Assembly: GCF_947241705.1 (NCBI RefSeq)
Contig: NC_079262.1
Coordinates: 62,001-126,000, forward strand
DNA: 64,000 bases
DNA from: Saccharomyces mikatae IFO 1815
Lineage: Eukaryota; Ascomycota; Saccharomycetes; Saccharomycetales; Saccharomycetaceae
Direction: 5' to 3'
The translations under genes were made by a program, and so were the position numbers. Below are positions 9,755-19,572 of this stretch, in pieces (the first letter of the stretch is position 1; every line of letters starts with the position of its first letter). The notes below the pieces were generated by a model, which did no database searches, was not told the origin of the DNA, and was given only the letters and a program-made list of their open reading frames with translations.

Positions 9755-11497
9755 ATGGGGAAGTTTATTAAGTTTATTACAACTCTGATCGTTCTTGTAT
9801 CGTCACTACAGTACTATTGTCAATCCAATGGTGGGAATATATCATGCAAACGCACACAAGCGGTTTGTTATTACAGCAATCCTAGGGTTTGGAACACACA
9901 TCTCTCAGGAAATTCTGAACTGTACAGAAATATGATCAGTCCTGGATTCAATGTGGTGGCACATAACTATGACACGGCTGTTAGGCCTGTAATCGATGAC
10001 GTCGCAATAAAAGTCAATAAAGTGGCTGTACAGCCTGCCTTTAGAATCGTCCATTCACAATGCAAGAAATGGAACTGCGGAAAATATTTTCAATTGGTGC
10101 GGTTCTCAGTAGCTAAGGTTAGGGGATTTTTATTGGCCAAGTACAATGCTTTTGTGAAACCCAGCATCAATAAAGTATTCAATGTCGAATTTCGCTCTCA
10201 ATTGGGGGAAATGATTTCAAAATATAAAAACATAGCCCATTATCATTATACTGTCATTTCAAGATGCATAAAAACTAAATACGACTCTATTGTTGGTAAT
10301 ACAGAGGAGAAACTGATGGGGAAGTTCAAGGATATGGACACTCATGGCATTCATCGTTCCGTCACACACGAGCCCTCCTATGAAGACAGAGTTGTAACTG
10401 TGAGGAATGTGGGATCTGACGAGGAATCATTAACTACTACAAGTACACAAACAGTGATTAAAACGATTACTTTTGACCAAGAACAAGCTAGTGCTGTAGC
10501 TAGCTGCACACACGAAGAGAACGCTTCCGCAAACATTGAGGATTCCACAGATATCAATGTCAATGAACAGGCTCTGTTGCAAGAGGATTTCGATATGTGG
10601 AGTGAAACTATATTACAAAAAACACAAGATGTAATCCGCCTATTTGAAAAGGATGTTTCTAAATACATCAATAGTAAATTGGGCGAGGAGACGAAACATT
10701 TTAAGCTCAAGTTCAAATCTTTGGACGATGAATCCAAGAAACTTTTCTCTAAAATTTCGTTAGCTATTAACGATATCGATTGTGTGGAAGGCATTGACAG
10801 TGAGACTGGCAGGATAATTTTCTTCGATAAATCTGGCAGTACTGAGATTTCTCAATATATAACTCGAGAGTTGGTCCGTGAGTATTTCAATGAAACGCGT
10901 TCGACGTTAGATGAACAGACTCACACCATGGAAGAAAATTTGAGCCAAATAACCGAAGAAATTGAAAAGAGAGTCAATGCAATTCGAGAAGAAAACGTCG
11001 AAGTTTTTGAAGAGTGGGGAGATATTATCGTAAATGAATGGTCCAAGAGAATGGCTTATGTTGACGTTATCAATGCTCACATGGGCGCGGATGATGATAC
11101 TACTCTCGATGAAGAGGAAAAAAGGTCTTCTGTTAACTGGAGAAAGTTTTTAATGGGCAAGAAACAGATAGTGGAATCTAGGGAAAAATTGGCTCATCAT
11201 TCTGCTGACTTATCCCGTGTTAAAGACTTTAGACAAAAAGTGCAAAGAAAAATCTTATCGTTTACCCAAGAAAGCGGTGAATTTCTATATATTTTAAGGT
11301 CAAAAGCCAATCTGCAATTCCAAGAACGTGAAAGAAAGGAGCGTGAAAGAAAGGAACGTGAAAAAGTTGCTGCACAAGAGTTTCAAAGGGAACAAGAACT
11401 ATTACAACAGCAAGAAGAAGAAGAAGAAGGAGAAGAAGAAGATATGTCCTACACATCTACATCTACTATCACCACAACCACCACAGTGACGTTGTAA
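9755..11497 (+). CDS. SHE10: She10, putative GPI/ER-anchored protein with coiled coils
   Basis: 580 residues from the ATG at 9755 ([19 protein letters not shown]). This start was chosen over an upstream ATG at 9713 because it gives the known N-terminus, a hydrophobic signal sequence over residues 1-20. Overexpressed SHE10 hinders growth in S. cerevisiae, and the protein has been linked to spore wall formation; the molecular role is not settled. The body has several cysteines in the first 110 residues, then acidic helical stretches. Strong coiled-coil-like Glu/Lys/Arg repeats lie near residues 520-570 ([12 protein letters not shown]), followed by a Gln/Glu run and a Ser/Thr tail. The short hydrophobic-poor C-terminus argues against a classical GPI signal here. 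Confidence 0.9.
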   Translation: MGKFIKFITTLIVLVSSLQYYCQSNGGNISCKRTQAVCYYSNPRVWNTHLSGNSELYRNMISPGFNVVAHNYDTAVRPVIDDVAIKVNKVAVQPAFRIVHSQCKKWNCGKYFQLVRFSVAKVRGFLLAKYNAFVKPSINKVFNVEFRSQLGEMISKYKNIAHYHYTVISRCIKTKYDSIVGNTEEKLMGKFKDMDTHGIHRSVTHEPSYEDRVVTVRNVGSDEESLTTTSTQTVIKTITFDQEQASAVASCTHEENASANIEDSTDINVNEQALLQEDFDMWSETILQKTQDVIRLFEKDVSKYINSKLGEETKHFKLKFKSLDDESKKLFSKISLAINDIDCVEGIDSETGRIIFFDKSGSTEISQYITRELVREYFNETRSTLDEQTHTMEENLSQITEEIEKRVNAIREENVEVFEEWGDIIVNEWSKRMAYVDVINAHMGADDDTTLDEEEKRSSVNWRKFLMGKKQIVESREKLAHHSADLSRVKDFRQKVQRKILSFTQESGEFLYILRSKANLQFQERERKERERKEREKVAAQEFQREQELLQQQEEEEEGEEEDMSYTSTSTITTTTTVTL

Positions 11498-11771
11498 TAA
11501 GCATATGCCTATTTTGCTAAACACGCACCAGTATATATTATATATTAGTTGTTTTTGTCTTTACATATTATCATGTAAGAGTATAACATTATTACTATAT
11601 TGTCTTGCTTTTTTGTTAAATTACAGTACGCGCGATCCTTTCAGGGGAGAGAACTGATTGATCAATCGAAAAGAGTCTGAGCCAGGGGATTTAAGCTATA
11701 TTATTATCGCTGAAGAAGAAATAAGTAAACCGTTAAGGACAATTAGCGAATTCTAGTGATAATTAGAGAAA

Positions 11772-14627
11772 ATGTCTGAATATATGGACGACGTAGATCG
11801 CGAGTTCATCAACTGTTTATTCCCAGGCTACTTGTTACAACAACCTGTCGCTTATGATTTATGGATTTTGTATTTGCAACATAGAAAACTCTTTCACAAA
11901 CTAAAGAACACGAACTTGATCAAGGCTAACGAGAATCACAGTTCTACCGGTATTAGCAGAATGAAGTTAACTGTCTCAACTAGGAAGGAAATCTGGTCAA
12001 AATTGATGAATTTAGGTGTTCTCGGCACGATTTCATTTGAAGCTGTTAACGACGATTACCTGATTCAAGTTTATAAGTATTTCTATCCAGACGTCAACGA
12101 CTTCACTCTGAGGTTCGGTGCTAAGGACCAGAATAGAAATTCAGTACGGTTTTTGAAAGCTTCCTCAGATATTGGAAAGAATGCTCAGGAACTGTTAGAG
12201 CCTGTTTTATCCGAACGTGAAATGGCACTGAACTCCAATGTCAGCCTTGATAATGACGAAAATGACGAAAATGACGATGAAGATGAAGATGACGATGACG
12301 ATGAAGATGACGATGGTGACGATAACGATGAATCTGAGCTGGAAAGCCTAGAAGGGGGGGCGGACACCGACACGGACGATAACAATGGGGAAGATGACTC
12401 TGACCATCAAGAGGAAGGACAACAAGAAGAAGGCGGGGCAAGTGCAGTGGTTTCCAATGCACAACAGCATCCTGAAGGGGTTTCGGACCCATGGATATAT
12501 CAAAGATCTAGATCAGCTGTTAATATAGAAGCAGGGTCAATGAATATACTAGGCACAACTGATAAAAATAGCAATCTACAATACTACCCTCCTGATCAAT
12601 CACCAACATCTTCCTTTTCCTCTTCTAGAGTATCATCTAGTAACGACAAAAATGACAATGAGACAACAGATGGTTTGTCCAGTAGTGATAACAAAAAGAA
12701 AAATTCAATGATTCCTGATATTTACAAGATATTAGGATATTTTCTACCTTCTAGATGGCAAGCACAACCTAACAATAGTTTGCAAATATCTCAAGATGGT
12801 ATCACTCATTTACAGCCTAATCCCGATTATCATTCGTACATGACTTATGAAAGGTCAAACGCTTCATCTGCTTCGGCTAGGAATAGACTGAGGACATGCT
12901 TCGAAAACTCAGGGAAAGTGGATTTTGCAGTTACTTGGGCAAATAAGTCATTACCAGAGAATAAATTAACGATATTTTATTATGAAATCAAAGTGCTAAG
13001 TGTAACGAGTACGGAAAGTGCTGAAAATAGTAATATTGTTATTGGCTACAAGTTAGTAGAGAACGAATTAATGGAAGCTAATGCAAAGAAAAGTACTTCT
13101 CGTTCAAGTGTGACCGGTTCCAGCAGTAGCTTAGGCGGTGGTAATAACATTAGTTCCAATAGAGTACCCTCTACTTCATTTGCTATGGAAGGCACTCAAC
13201 GGCGCGATTATATTTATGAAGGAGGTGTTTCAGCTATGTCCCTTAATGTGGATGGTTCTATAAACAAATGTCAAAAGTACGGATTTGATCTGAACGTGTT
13301 CGGTTATTGCGGATTTGATGGTTTGATAACTAATTCTACAGAACAAACCAAGGAATATGCGAAGCCTTTTGGCAGAGATGACATTATCGGCTGTGGTATA
13401 AATTTTATTGATGGCTCAATATTTTTTACAAAAAATGGTATCCATTTAGGTCACGCATTTACAGACTTGAATGATCTACAGTTTGTTCCGTATGTAGCCT
13501 TGCGACCTGGAAACTCTATTAGAACGAACTTTGGATTAAACGAGGATTTTGTGTTCGATATTATAGGGTATCAAGACCGTTGGAAGAGTTTAACATACCA
13601 ACATATTTGTCGTGGACGTCAAACGGATGTTTCCATTGACGAATTTGATTCTGATGAAAGCGAAGAAGATGGACATGGGGAAACCAAACCAATAAATGTT
13701 AATGAAGATTTGATGGATATTGATCAAGAATGTGATGTCGTCGATGCAAGTACTCTGGAAGATAAGGGTGGGAAAAATCTAAAGTTTCTTTTGGGAGAGG
13801 ATGATAGGTTTATAAACGAGAAGTTAGTTAGACCGGATGTTAACGACATAAATACATTAAATATGGATGATGGTTCGTTGCCTAACACTTTAAATGTGAT
13901 GATAAATGATTATTTGATCCACGAAGGATTAGTTGATGTTGCAAAGGGGTTTTTAAGAGATTTACAAAAAGATGTGGCCGGTGCAAATGGGCATCACTCT
14001 GAAAACAAAGACGTGATAAGACACAATGAAAGGCAAATCATGAAAGAAGAACGCATGGTAAAGATAAGACAAGAATTAAGGTATTTAATAAACAAAGGTC
14101 AAATTAGTAAATGTATCAGTTACATCAACAACGAAATTCCCGATTTATTGAAAAATAATTTAGAATTAGTATTTGAGTTGAAGCTCGCAAACTACCTGGT
14201 AATGATAAAAAAAAGTTCAACTAAAGATGATGATGAAATAGAAAGTTTAGTTTTGAAAGGTCAAGAATTATCTAACGAATTTATATATGATGCTGAGATC
14301 CCACAATCTTTAAGAGATAGATTCAGTGGACAATTGAGTAATGTCTCAGCATTATTGGCATATTCTAATCCACTTGTGGAAGCGCCAAAGGAGATATCAG
14401 GATATTTGAGTGAAGAGTATCTGCAGGAGCGATTATTTCAAGTTTGCAACAGTACGATACTAACGTTTTTACATAAGGATAGCGAATGTGCATTAGAAAA
14501 TGTAATATCGAATACAAGAGCAATGCTTTCTACTTTGCTTGAGTACAATGCCTTTGGTTCATCTAATTCGTCGGATCCGAGGTACTACAAAGCAATAAAT
14601 TTCGACGAAGATGTCCTGAACTTATGA
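11772..14627 (+). CDS. VID30: GID/CTLH ubiquitin ligase scaffold Vid30 (Gid1)
   Basis: 951 residues. Vid30 is the RanBP9-like scaffold of the GID E3 ligase that marks gluconeogenic enzymes for degradation when glucose returns. It holds the substrate receptor Gid4 through its SPRY domain. Visible order: N-terminal region to about residue 150; a long Asp/Glu-rich run near 158-215; a Ser-rich linker; an SPRY region about 371-590, interrupted by a Ser/Asn-rich insert; a LisH motif near 706-735 ([20 protein letters not shown]); then CTLH and CRA helices from about 757. The acidic run is encoded by GAT/GAC/GAA repeats and varies in length among species. Frame intact. Confidence 0.95.
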   Translation: MSEYMDDVDREFINCLFPGYLLQQPVAYDLWILYLQHRKLFHKLKNTNLIKANENHSSTGISRMKLTVSTRKEIWSKLMNLGVLGTISFEAVNDDYLIQVYKYFYPDVNDFTLRFGAKDQNRNSVRFLKASSDIGKNAQELLEPVLSEREMALNSNVSLDNDENDENDDEDEDDDDDEDDDGDDNDESELESLEGGADTDTDDNNGEDDSDHQEEGQQEEGGASAVVSNAQQHPEGVSDPWIYQRSRSAVNIEAGSMNILGTTDKNSNLQYYPPDQSPTSSFSSSRVSSSNDKNDNETTDGLSSSDNKKKNSMIPDIYKILGYFLPSRWQAQPNNSLQISQDGITHLQPNPDYHSYMTYERSNASSASARNRLRTCFENSGKVDFAVTWANKSLPENKLTIFYYEIKVLSVTSTESAENSNIVIGYKLVENELMEANAKKSTSRSSVTGSSSSLGGGNNISSNRVPSTSFAMEGTQRRDYIYEGGVSAMSLNVDGSINKCQKYGFDLNVFGYCGFDGLITNSTEQTKEYAKPFGRDDIIGCGINFIDGSIFFTKNGIHLGHAFTDLNDLQFVPYVALRPGNSIRTNFGLNEDFVFDIIGYQDRWKSLTYQHICRGRQTDVSIDEFDSDESEEDGHGETKPINVNEDLMDIDQECDVVDASTLEDKGGKNLKFLLGEDDRFINEKLVRPDVNDINTLNMDDGSLPNTLNVMINDYLIHEGLVDVAKGFLRDLQKDVAGANGHHSENKDVIRHNERQIMKEERMVKIRQELRYLINKGQISKCISYINNEIPDLLKNNLELVFELKLANYLVMIKKSSTKDDDEIESLVLKGQELSNEFIYDAEIPQSLRDRFSGQLSNVSALLAYSNPLVEAPKEISGYLSEEYLQERLFQVCNSTILTFLHKDSECALENVISNTRAMLSTLLEYNAFGSSNSSDPRYYKAINFDEDVLNL

Positions 14628-14826
14628 GCAAAGAATAAACACTTACAAACTAGAAAAAGTGTACTATATCTGCTATAATTTACCCCCACATTCGCATATT
14701 CTTATGTACTGAACTATATATATAGTGAGTTTTTATTTGTTATTTTTTTATATTATCATTAGAAATTTTTCTTAATATAGTATATATTTCCATTAATATT
14801 CCATTTACAAGTTTATGGATTGTCTT

Positions 14827-15238
14827 TCAAACATAGACACCGAAGGAATTTGACACAAAAACAGTAGTCAAACCAGCAAACAAACTGCCAATTAAACTAA
14901 AGATTGAGTAAAGAAAGAGTTTCTTGATAAATGAAGATTTAGAGCCAATGCTAAACAGTGCAGACGATACTAAGACTAATGTGATAAGTAAACCACAAAT
15001 AGCGAACTTGGGTTGAGTGTTCAAATGAATTAGTGGCTGAAAGCTATCCGTAGAGTAGAACTCTTTCTTAAGTGATTATGCAGATACCGGGAGAACGGAT
15101 TGGTATACTTGTTAGTAATTATGAATTAAACGGGAAGCTAGGGAACTGTTCATAATTCTAGATTTTGCTAAAGCATTAGAAAGAGCAGACGCACCCAACA
15201 CAGAAGGCAATACATACATATAATTGTTCATATGTCAT
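14827..15238 (-). CDS. OST5: Oligosaccharyltransferase subunit Ost5, two exons 15218..15238 and 14827..15066
   Basis: Ost5 is a small membrane subunit of the oligosaccharyltransferase that N-glycosylates proteins in the ER, in the Ost1-Ost5 subcomplex. Reading the minus strand, exon 1 is ATG to codon 7 (MTYEQLY) and is followed by a GTATGT donor (15212-15217). A TACTAAC branch site lies at 15111-15117 and the acceptor AG at 15067-15068. Exon 2 starts KEFYSTDSFQPLIH and runs to 86 residues in total, the length recalled for yeast Ost5. Two hydrophobic segments, about residues 27-46 and 54-78, form a hairpin. The unspliced frame alone would give a wrong start. Confidence 0.94.
15067..15217 (-). 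other. OST5: OST5 spliceosomal intron (151 nt)
   Basis: Minus-strand GTATGT donor, perfect TACTAAC branch site at 15111-15117, and AG acceptor at 15067-15068, the first AG beyond the one that directly follows the branch. Phase 0. Confidence 0.93.
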
Positions 15239-15439
15239 TGCAACTTTGAATACACAGAGATATTTCACTTCTCAGGGTGCATTTACCTACTGTACACGAA
15301 GGCATTTGTTCTTATATCCTTCTTCGAAAGGAGTTTTGTAATTTCAAATTTCGCGTCCTAGAGAGAAAGGAGGAGGACCCACTCACTCAAAAGAAATGAT
15401 TGATGGGCATCTCAATATAAGAATAAAGAAAAGCGGAAG

Positions 15440-15811
15440 ATGATGAGACAAAACATCATCCGGATAGCAATACGAAGACATTTAAGCACGTATCAACCAC
15501 CGGTGGCGGAAATCACGAATATCGATAAGTTATGGTTCACTTTGCGACCCGAAGTTAGAGATGAAATCAAAGAATACTTACGATGGAGAACAGAAGAAGA
15601 TTGGAGGCATATACCACTAGAAGAGATCAAAGCTGCATATTTTCTGTCTTATGGCCCCTGTGGCAGTCGGTCCAAAGGCAACCAATGGAATGTAGGGTAC
15701 ACAGGAATGCGGATGGTTTTCAATCTTGTGTTGTTTGGCGGTGCAGCGACTGCATTTTATAATCGGAAACAAGATAAGAAGCTGGAAGAACAACTAACGT
15801 CACTAGTGTAA
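15440..15811 (+). CDS. MTC3: Mitochondrial protein Mtc3, resembling cytochrome c oxidase subunit 5 (COX IV family)
   Basis: 123 residues. S. cerevisiae MTC3 (YGL226W) sits in the same place; its product was reported in mitochondria and its loss is sick with cdc13-1. The N-terminus is basic and amphipathic (QNIIRIAIRRHLS), as in matrix presequences. The segment RPEVRDEIKEYLRWRTEEDW...EEIKAAYFLSYGPCGSR follows the pattern of Cox5a/Cox5b just before their membrane helix. One hydrophobic segment lies near 92-110 and a Lys/Glu tail follows. I infer membership in the COX IV family, perhaps as an assembly factor or variant subunit. Two adjacent ATGs (15440 and 15443) make the first residue uncertain by one codon. 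Confidence 0.88.
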   Translation: MMRQNIIRIAIRRHLSTYQPPVAEITNIDKLWFTLRPEVRDEIKEYLRWRTEEDWRHIPLEEIKAAYFLSYGPCGSRSKGNQWNVGYTGMRMVFNLVLFGGAATAFYNRKQDKKLEEQLTSLV

Positions 15812-15919
15812 ATTACAAGCAGTAGCTTTGTTTATATGTTCTTGTGTAGAGTATACTCTATATTTCTCTCATTCATAGCACATATGTCTAAATATATCTG
15901 AAAAAAGGTTGCAAAAAAA

Positions 15920-15993
15920 TGATTTCGCCCAGGATCGAACTGGGGACGTTCTGCGTGTTAAGCAGATGCCATAACCGACTAGACCACGAAACC
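15920..15993 (-). tRNA. tRNA-Val (AAC)
   Basis: 74 nt on the minus strand. It starts GGTTTCGTGG and ends GGGCGAAATCA, so the acceptor arms pair over seven bases. The anticodon loop CTTAACA carries AAC. The T arm has GTTCGATCC. A run of seven T (15913-15919 on the plus strand as A) directly follows as a Pol III terminator. No intron. It corresponds to tV(AAC)G1. LTR material begins 86 bp upstream. Confidence 0.97.
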
Positions 15994-16180
15994 TATTTTT
16001 TAATAAAAATTTCTTTCTCAAAGTGGATAACATGATTATGGTTGTGCTCATTCTAATCTTATGAAATACATATGAAACTGAGAAATGGGTGAATTTTGAG
16101 ATGATTGTTGGGATTCCATTGTTGATAAAGGCAATAATATTAGGTATGTAGATATACTAGAAGTTCTCCTCGAGGATATA

Positions 16181-16509
16181 TGTTGGAATAAGTGATTAGT
16201 ACTATACACCTATTCGTATAAATTGGATTAAGTTATTGCAACTATACGTCTTCGTATAAATTGAAGTAGAAAAATTCTAATAATAGAATTTACTGCAGTA
16301 ATGAGATAAAGATCTATTAATTGATCAGAACTTATTATATAAGAAAATGAGTTATCACCAAATTCTTATCATCAACACTCTGATTTATGTCTGAACCTTT
16401 TGGTTTAATACAACCAATCAGCGTGTGTTTTATATACCTCTCTTATATAGATTAAGAAGGAACGACTATTCTTAATTATTACAACGTACTAAACAACTAA
16501 TTATCAACA
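16181..16509 (+). mobile_element. Solo tau-type LTR (Ty4-like), variant A
   Basis: Starts TGTTGGAATAAGTG and ends TATCAACA, flanked by the 5-bp duplication ATATA on both sides (16176-16180 and 16510-16514). It is inserted in the minus-strand delta. Its 3' half matches the other tau copies closely (AAAGATCTATTAATTG, CCTTTTGGTTTAATACAACC, CAATCAGCGTGTG). Its first 110 bases are clearly different and shorter, so total length is 329 bp against about 380. It is a solo LTR with no coding part. Family assignment as Ty4-like is from recalled features. Confidence 0.83.
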
Positions 16510-16537
16510 ATATAGGAATCTAATAAATGGAACTCGT

Positions 16538-17255
16538 TGTTGTAATATAAATCAACTATCATCTACTAACTAGTATTTATGTTACTAGTATATTATCATA
16601 TACGGTGTTAAAAGATGACGCAAATTGTTGGAATAAGTGATTACCACTATACATTTATTCATATAAATTGTTGTAGTTGATGACGAACATTCTTTAACAT
16701 GATACTAATGATGTTGAGTAAATTAATACTAACATTCTTATGGTGATACCAATTTACTTGGAGTAGGGAAATTCTAATTATAGAATTTCCTGCACTAATA
16801 AGATAAAGATCTATTAATTGTCCAGAACTTAGTATATAAGAAGATGAGTTAACACTAAATTCTTATCATCAACACTCTGATTTATGTCTGAACCTTTTGG
16901 TTTAATACAACCAATCAGCGTGTGTTTTATATACCTCTCTTATATAGATTAAGAAGGAACGACTATTCTTAATTATTACAACTTACTAAACTACTAATTA
17001 TCAACACAAATGATGAGAAATAGTCATCTAAATTAGTGGAAGCTAAAACGCAAGGATTGATAATGTAATAGGATCAATGAATAACAACATATAAAACGAT
17101 GATAATGATGTTTAAAGAATTATGTAGAATTGCAGATTCCCTTTTATGGATTCCTAAATCCCCGAGGAGAACTTCTAGTATATCTACATACCTAATATTA
17201 TTGCCTTATAAAAAATGGAATCCCAACAATTACATCAAACTCCACTATTATCTCA
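16538..17255 (+). mobile_element. Solo delta-type LTR, plus orientation, inserted in the minus-strand delta
   Basis: Flanked by the duplication CTCGT (16533-16537 and 17256-17260), which lies inside the older minus-strand delta. It ends TTATCTCA. A tau LTR (16626-17006) interrupts it; without that the element is about 330 bp. It contains the delta hallmarks CAAGGATTGATAATGTAATA and GGAGAACTTCTAGTATAT. Solo LTR, no internal genes. Confidence 0.88.
16626..17006 (+). mobile_element. Solo tau-type LTR (Ty4-like), variant B, innermost element of the nest
   Basis: 381 bp, TGTTGGAATAAGTG to TATCAACA, with the duplication CAAAT on both sides (16621-16625 and 17007-17011) inside the plus-strand delta. 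Nearly identical along its whole length to the tau LTR at 53625-54004, so both are probably recent. It is the youngest layer on this side of the nest. No coding part. Confidence 0.88.
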
Positions 17256-17521
17256 CTCGTAATTCTACATAATTTTGTTTATGCTTTTATTGTCATTTTA
17301 TATATTGTCAGTCATTATCCTATTACATTATCAATCCTTGCATTTCAGCTTCCACTTATTTCGATGACCGCTTCTCATAACTTATGTCATCTTCTAACAC
17401 CGTATATGATAATGTACCAGTAGTATGATTACTAGTTGATAGACGGTAGTTGATTTTCATTCCAACAAACATTAACAGTGTCATCACACGAGTAACGATA
17501 CATCCCATCCCCGATTTGTAT

Positions 17522-18178
17522 TCAACACCACCTTGGCGGACATGCTAGGAAGTAGATTCCTTTGTAGCTGTCTCGATAATATGTCACACAGGTCCGCCAT
17601 GTAGGATCATGATCGTGAATGGAAAAACCGTTTATTGAAGATGGATGGAGTACGTATCTCAAAAATAAATACTCAGCTGCGTTTGTGATTTCAAAAGACC
17701 TTGTATAATCACAACCTTTGCCAGCGCTGCAGGTCTCGATTGTGTAATGTACATCCCCGATAGTATGGTAGATCCTACCGCAGGAATGGCGCACAGACAT
17801 CGGGGAAAAGAAGGTCACCACGTCTTGAATAAGGGTGTTAATTGAACTTTTTACTAGACCCACTGTACTAGTTTTATTTTCCTCCATACATGGCCCAGAG
17901 AAAGAAATATTTGAGTTTGTGTTATAATGCCGATTCTCATCAGGCGCTCCATCTGGAGAGTCCATATGAACTGCGCTACTATTACTCAAGTTTTTGAAGG
18001 GCCCATTACTGCCCTCAACACCCAGAATGTTGCCAGAACCAACCAAGTAGTTTGGAACCATTAGCCTCCGATTAAGTTCCTCGCTTGCATTATTGTAGTT
18101 GTAGGCCCCATTACTGTTGGTGATTACGGCTCGGACACATATGACTAGCAAAGAAATAAGAGAGTAGAGTTTTAACAT
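17522..18178 (-). CDS. Predicted secreted cysteine-rich protein, orphan at this locus (possibly killer-toxin-like)
   Basis: 218 residues, complete from ATG to stop. An N-terminal signal peptide is clear (MLKLYSLISLLVICVRA, cut near residue 20). The next 110 residues are low in complexity, with five N-glycosylation sequons (N30, N63, N66, N90, N101) and a dibasic RR at 37-38. A compact C-terminal part, about 131-218, has six cysteines (133, 150, 156, 197, 213, 218) and ends in CPPRWC. One more Cys is at 97. The pattern CGRIYHT...ETCSAGKGC recalls small fungal secreted proteins and genomic killer-like ORFs; I cannot name a family with confidence. I recall no S. cerevisiae gene here. It sits directly beside the LTR nest. 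Function unknown. Confidence 0.68.
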   Translation of the reverse strand: MLKLYSLISLLVICVRAVITNSNGAYNYNNASEELNRRLMVPNYLVGSGNILGVEGSNGPFKNLSNSSAVHMDSPDGAPDENRHYNTNSNISFSGPCMEENKTSTVGLVKSSINTLIQDVVTFFSPMSVRHSCGRIYHTIGDVHYTIETCSAGKGCDYTRSFEITNAAEYLFLRYVLHPSSINGFSIHDHDPTWRTCVTYYRDSYKGIYFLACPPRWC

Positions 18179-19572
18179 ATTTCTATTTTGACTGTTGTTC
18201 CTTTATATTCCGTATTCTTAATCTTTCTTTCTTTCAATGTTCATTATAGTTCCCGAACCTTTTTCACATTAGAAGTCGGCGCGTTATCTTGCGGCTTGCT
18301 TAAAGTGCAATAATATAATATTTTACATTGTTCACTGAAAGGACTAGCAGAAACTATCCACAGGGAAGACGCATAAGATAACAACAGTAAAAATCTCACC
18401 ATCTTGGGCGAAAAGTCGAAAATCATATTTGACCTTTTGACGTCCGTCAAGAAGAAGAACACTAAGCGCTAGAAACTTTAATCTTCATCGACTACGTTCG
18501 GTATAGACGAATTGATGAGAGAAAAAAGAAAACTGTACTGGTAAAAGTACAAAGATGAAGAATAGACGTCTCTTTGAATCACTCAGACAGCTAATAGTAG
18601 TAAATCGACCTTGAAATAAATAGTCTTGATCTGCTGTCATTCTTTTCTTCTCAGTTGAGCCTACAGAATCGCCAAACCAATAAGTAAAATACAAACAAGA
18701 ATATAATGATGGAACAAAGTTCAATCTTCGCTGGTATTGCTGTCCACCAACTACTTCTTATCTTCATCTGACAGGGAGGGGGTAAACTCGGTCAAATTAC
18801 GTATCTCAGTTTTTATATCAGAGCTCACCTGATTTTTTCAAGCTGCCATCCACTGAATTCCAACTAGTTGAAGTTGTCTTCAACAACAATGGGTTTACCA
18901 CCAGTTTGGCCGTTATTGCTCTTGACCATGCCACCAGAATGATCACCGTTGTCCAATGATATTTCGCCACCAATAAGACATTTTTACCAAGCTTTCTTCT
19001 AGAACGGTGTCTATAGAGCTGTTCTAGAATAGAAACAGTGTATTAAGAATGCAGTTATTTCGATTATCTAAAGCTCTACGAGAAAAGTTTGAAGAAAGCG
19101 AGGTAACTGCCTTTTGTTCATCCTTTTCTATATGAGTGTAATAAAAAATCGAAGTTATGAACAGTAAAATGATTATAAATTTGTATATGTGCATAAGTAG
19201 TATTATGGGATGGCTTTATTCTTTCAAATCATCCTCCTAGACAAAATTAGCCGCCCATAATAAAACATATCATGATTAACGAGTCAAGTCACGTCGTCAA
19301 AGATTCATCATATCGCGATATACGAAATAGTTGAACGCGTCAGGACAACTCTCTTACCCTGTCTGGGATTTTTTCTTCTCCGAAAGAAAAAAAATTGAAC
19401 GGAAAAAAAATGAAATTTCGCGATCCGTACAAACAACACAGTATAGAAAAACAGGATATATATATATAACGGTGCCAAGCCAAATTTATTGCTGATAAAT
19501 TGTTTAGGTATCTTAATTTGTAAGAAAGTTTAAAAAGACAAACACACTAAACACACAGTACTTCCCACCCGA
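18179..19572. other. Long intergenic region upstream of VRG4
   Basis: About 1.4 kb. It holds one doubtful small ORF (18244-18402), a stretch with coding-like texture at about 18870-18985 on the minus strand, and the VRG4 promoter close to 19573 with A-rich tracts near 19385-19410 and a TATATATATA run near 19459. I see no LTR in it. The left half is probably part of the same accessory island as the secreted ORF. Confidence 0.6.
18244..18402 (-). CDS. Small ORF with signal-peptide-like start (52 residues), doubtful
   Basis: From ATG at 18402 it encodes MVRFLLLLSYASSLWIVSA followed by a 33-residue tail with two cysteines (SEQCKILYYC). The N-terminus looks like a cleavable signal peptide. It is on the same strand as the secreted ORF at 17522-18178 and ends only 65 bp upstream of that ORF's start. 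An in-frame ATG at 18426 could extend it by eight residues. It may be a small secreted gene, the remnant of one, or chance. No family recognised. Confidence 0.3.
   Translation of the reverse strand: MVRFLLLLSYASSLWIVSASPFSEQCKILYYCTLSKPQDNAPTSNVKKVREL

Larger units (their letters stand above)
16079..17467 (-). mobile_element. Solo delta-type LTR (Ty1/Ty2 family), minus orientation, host of nested LTRs
   Basis: Read on the minus strand it runs from a TGTTGGAATG-like end at 17467 to a TTTCTCA end at 16079, like Ty1 delta. It is split by a tau LTR (16181-16509) and by a plus-oriented delta (16538-17255). Without these inserts it is about 330 bp, the normal delta length. I see no matching 5-bp duplication at its own outer ends, which suggests an older event or recombination. 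It is a fossil: no internal Ty genes are present. It lies 86 bp upstream of tRNA-Val. Confidence 0.87.

Noticed and set aside
12185-12492. Ser-rich and His/Arg-rich frames opposite the VID30 acidic run
   Set aside because: Antisense of GAT/GAC/GAA repeats; no start context or conservation argument.
15869-16051. 60-codon minus-strand frame covering tRNA-Val
   Set aside because: It runs through the tRNA gene and its terminator; not coding.
18485-18724. Minus-strand frame of 79 codons upstream of the secreted ORF
   Set aside because: Begins with TTG, has no early ATG, and no coherent signal peptide or domain. Not reported as a gene.
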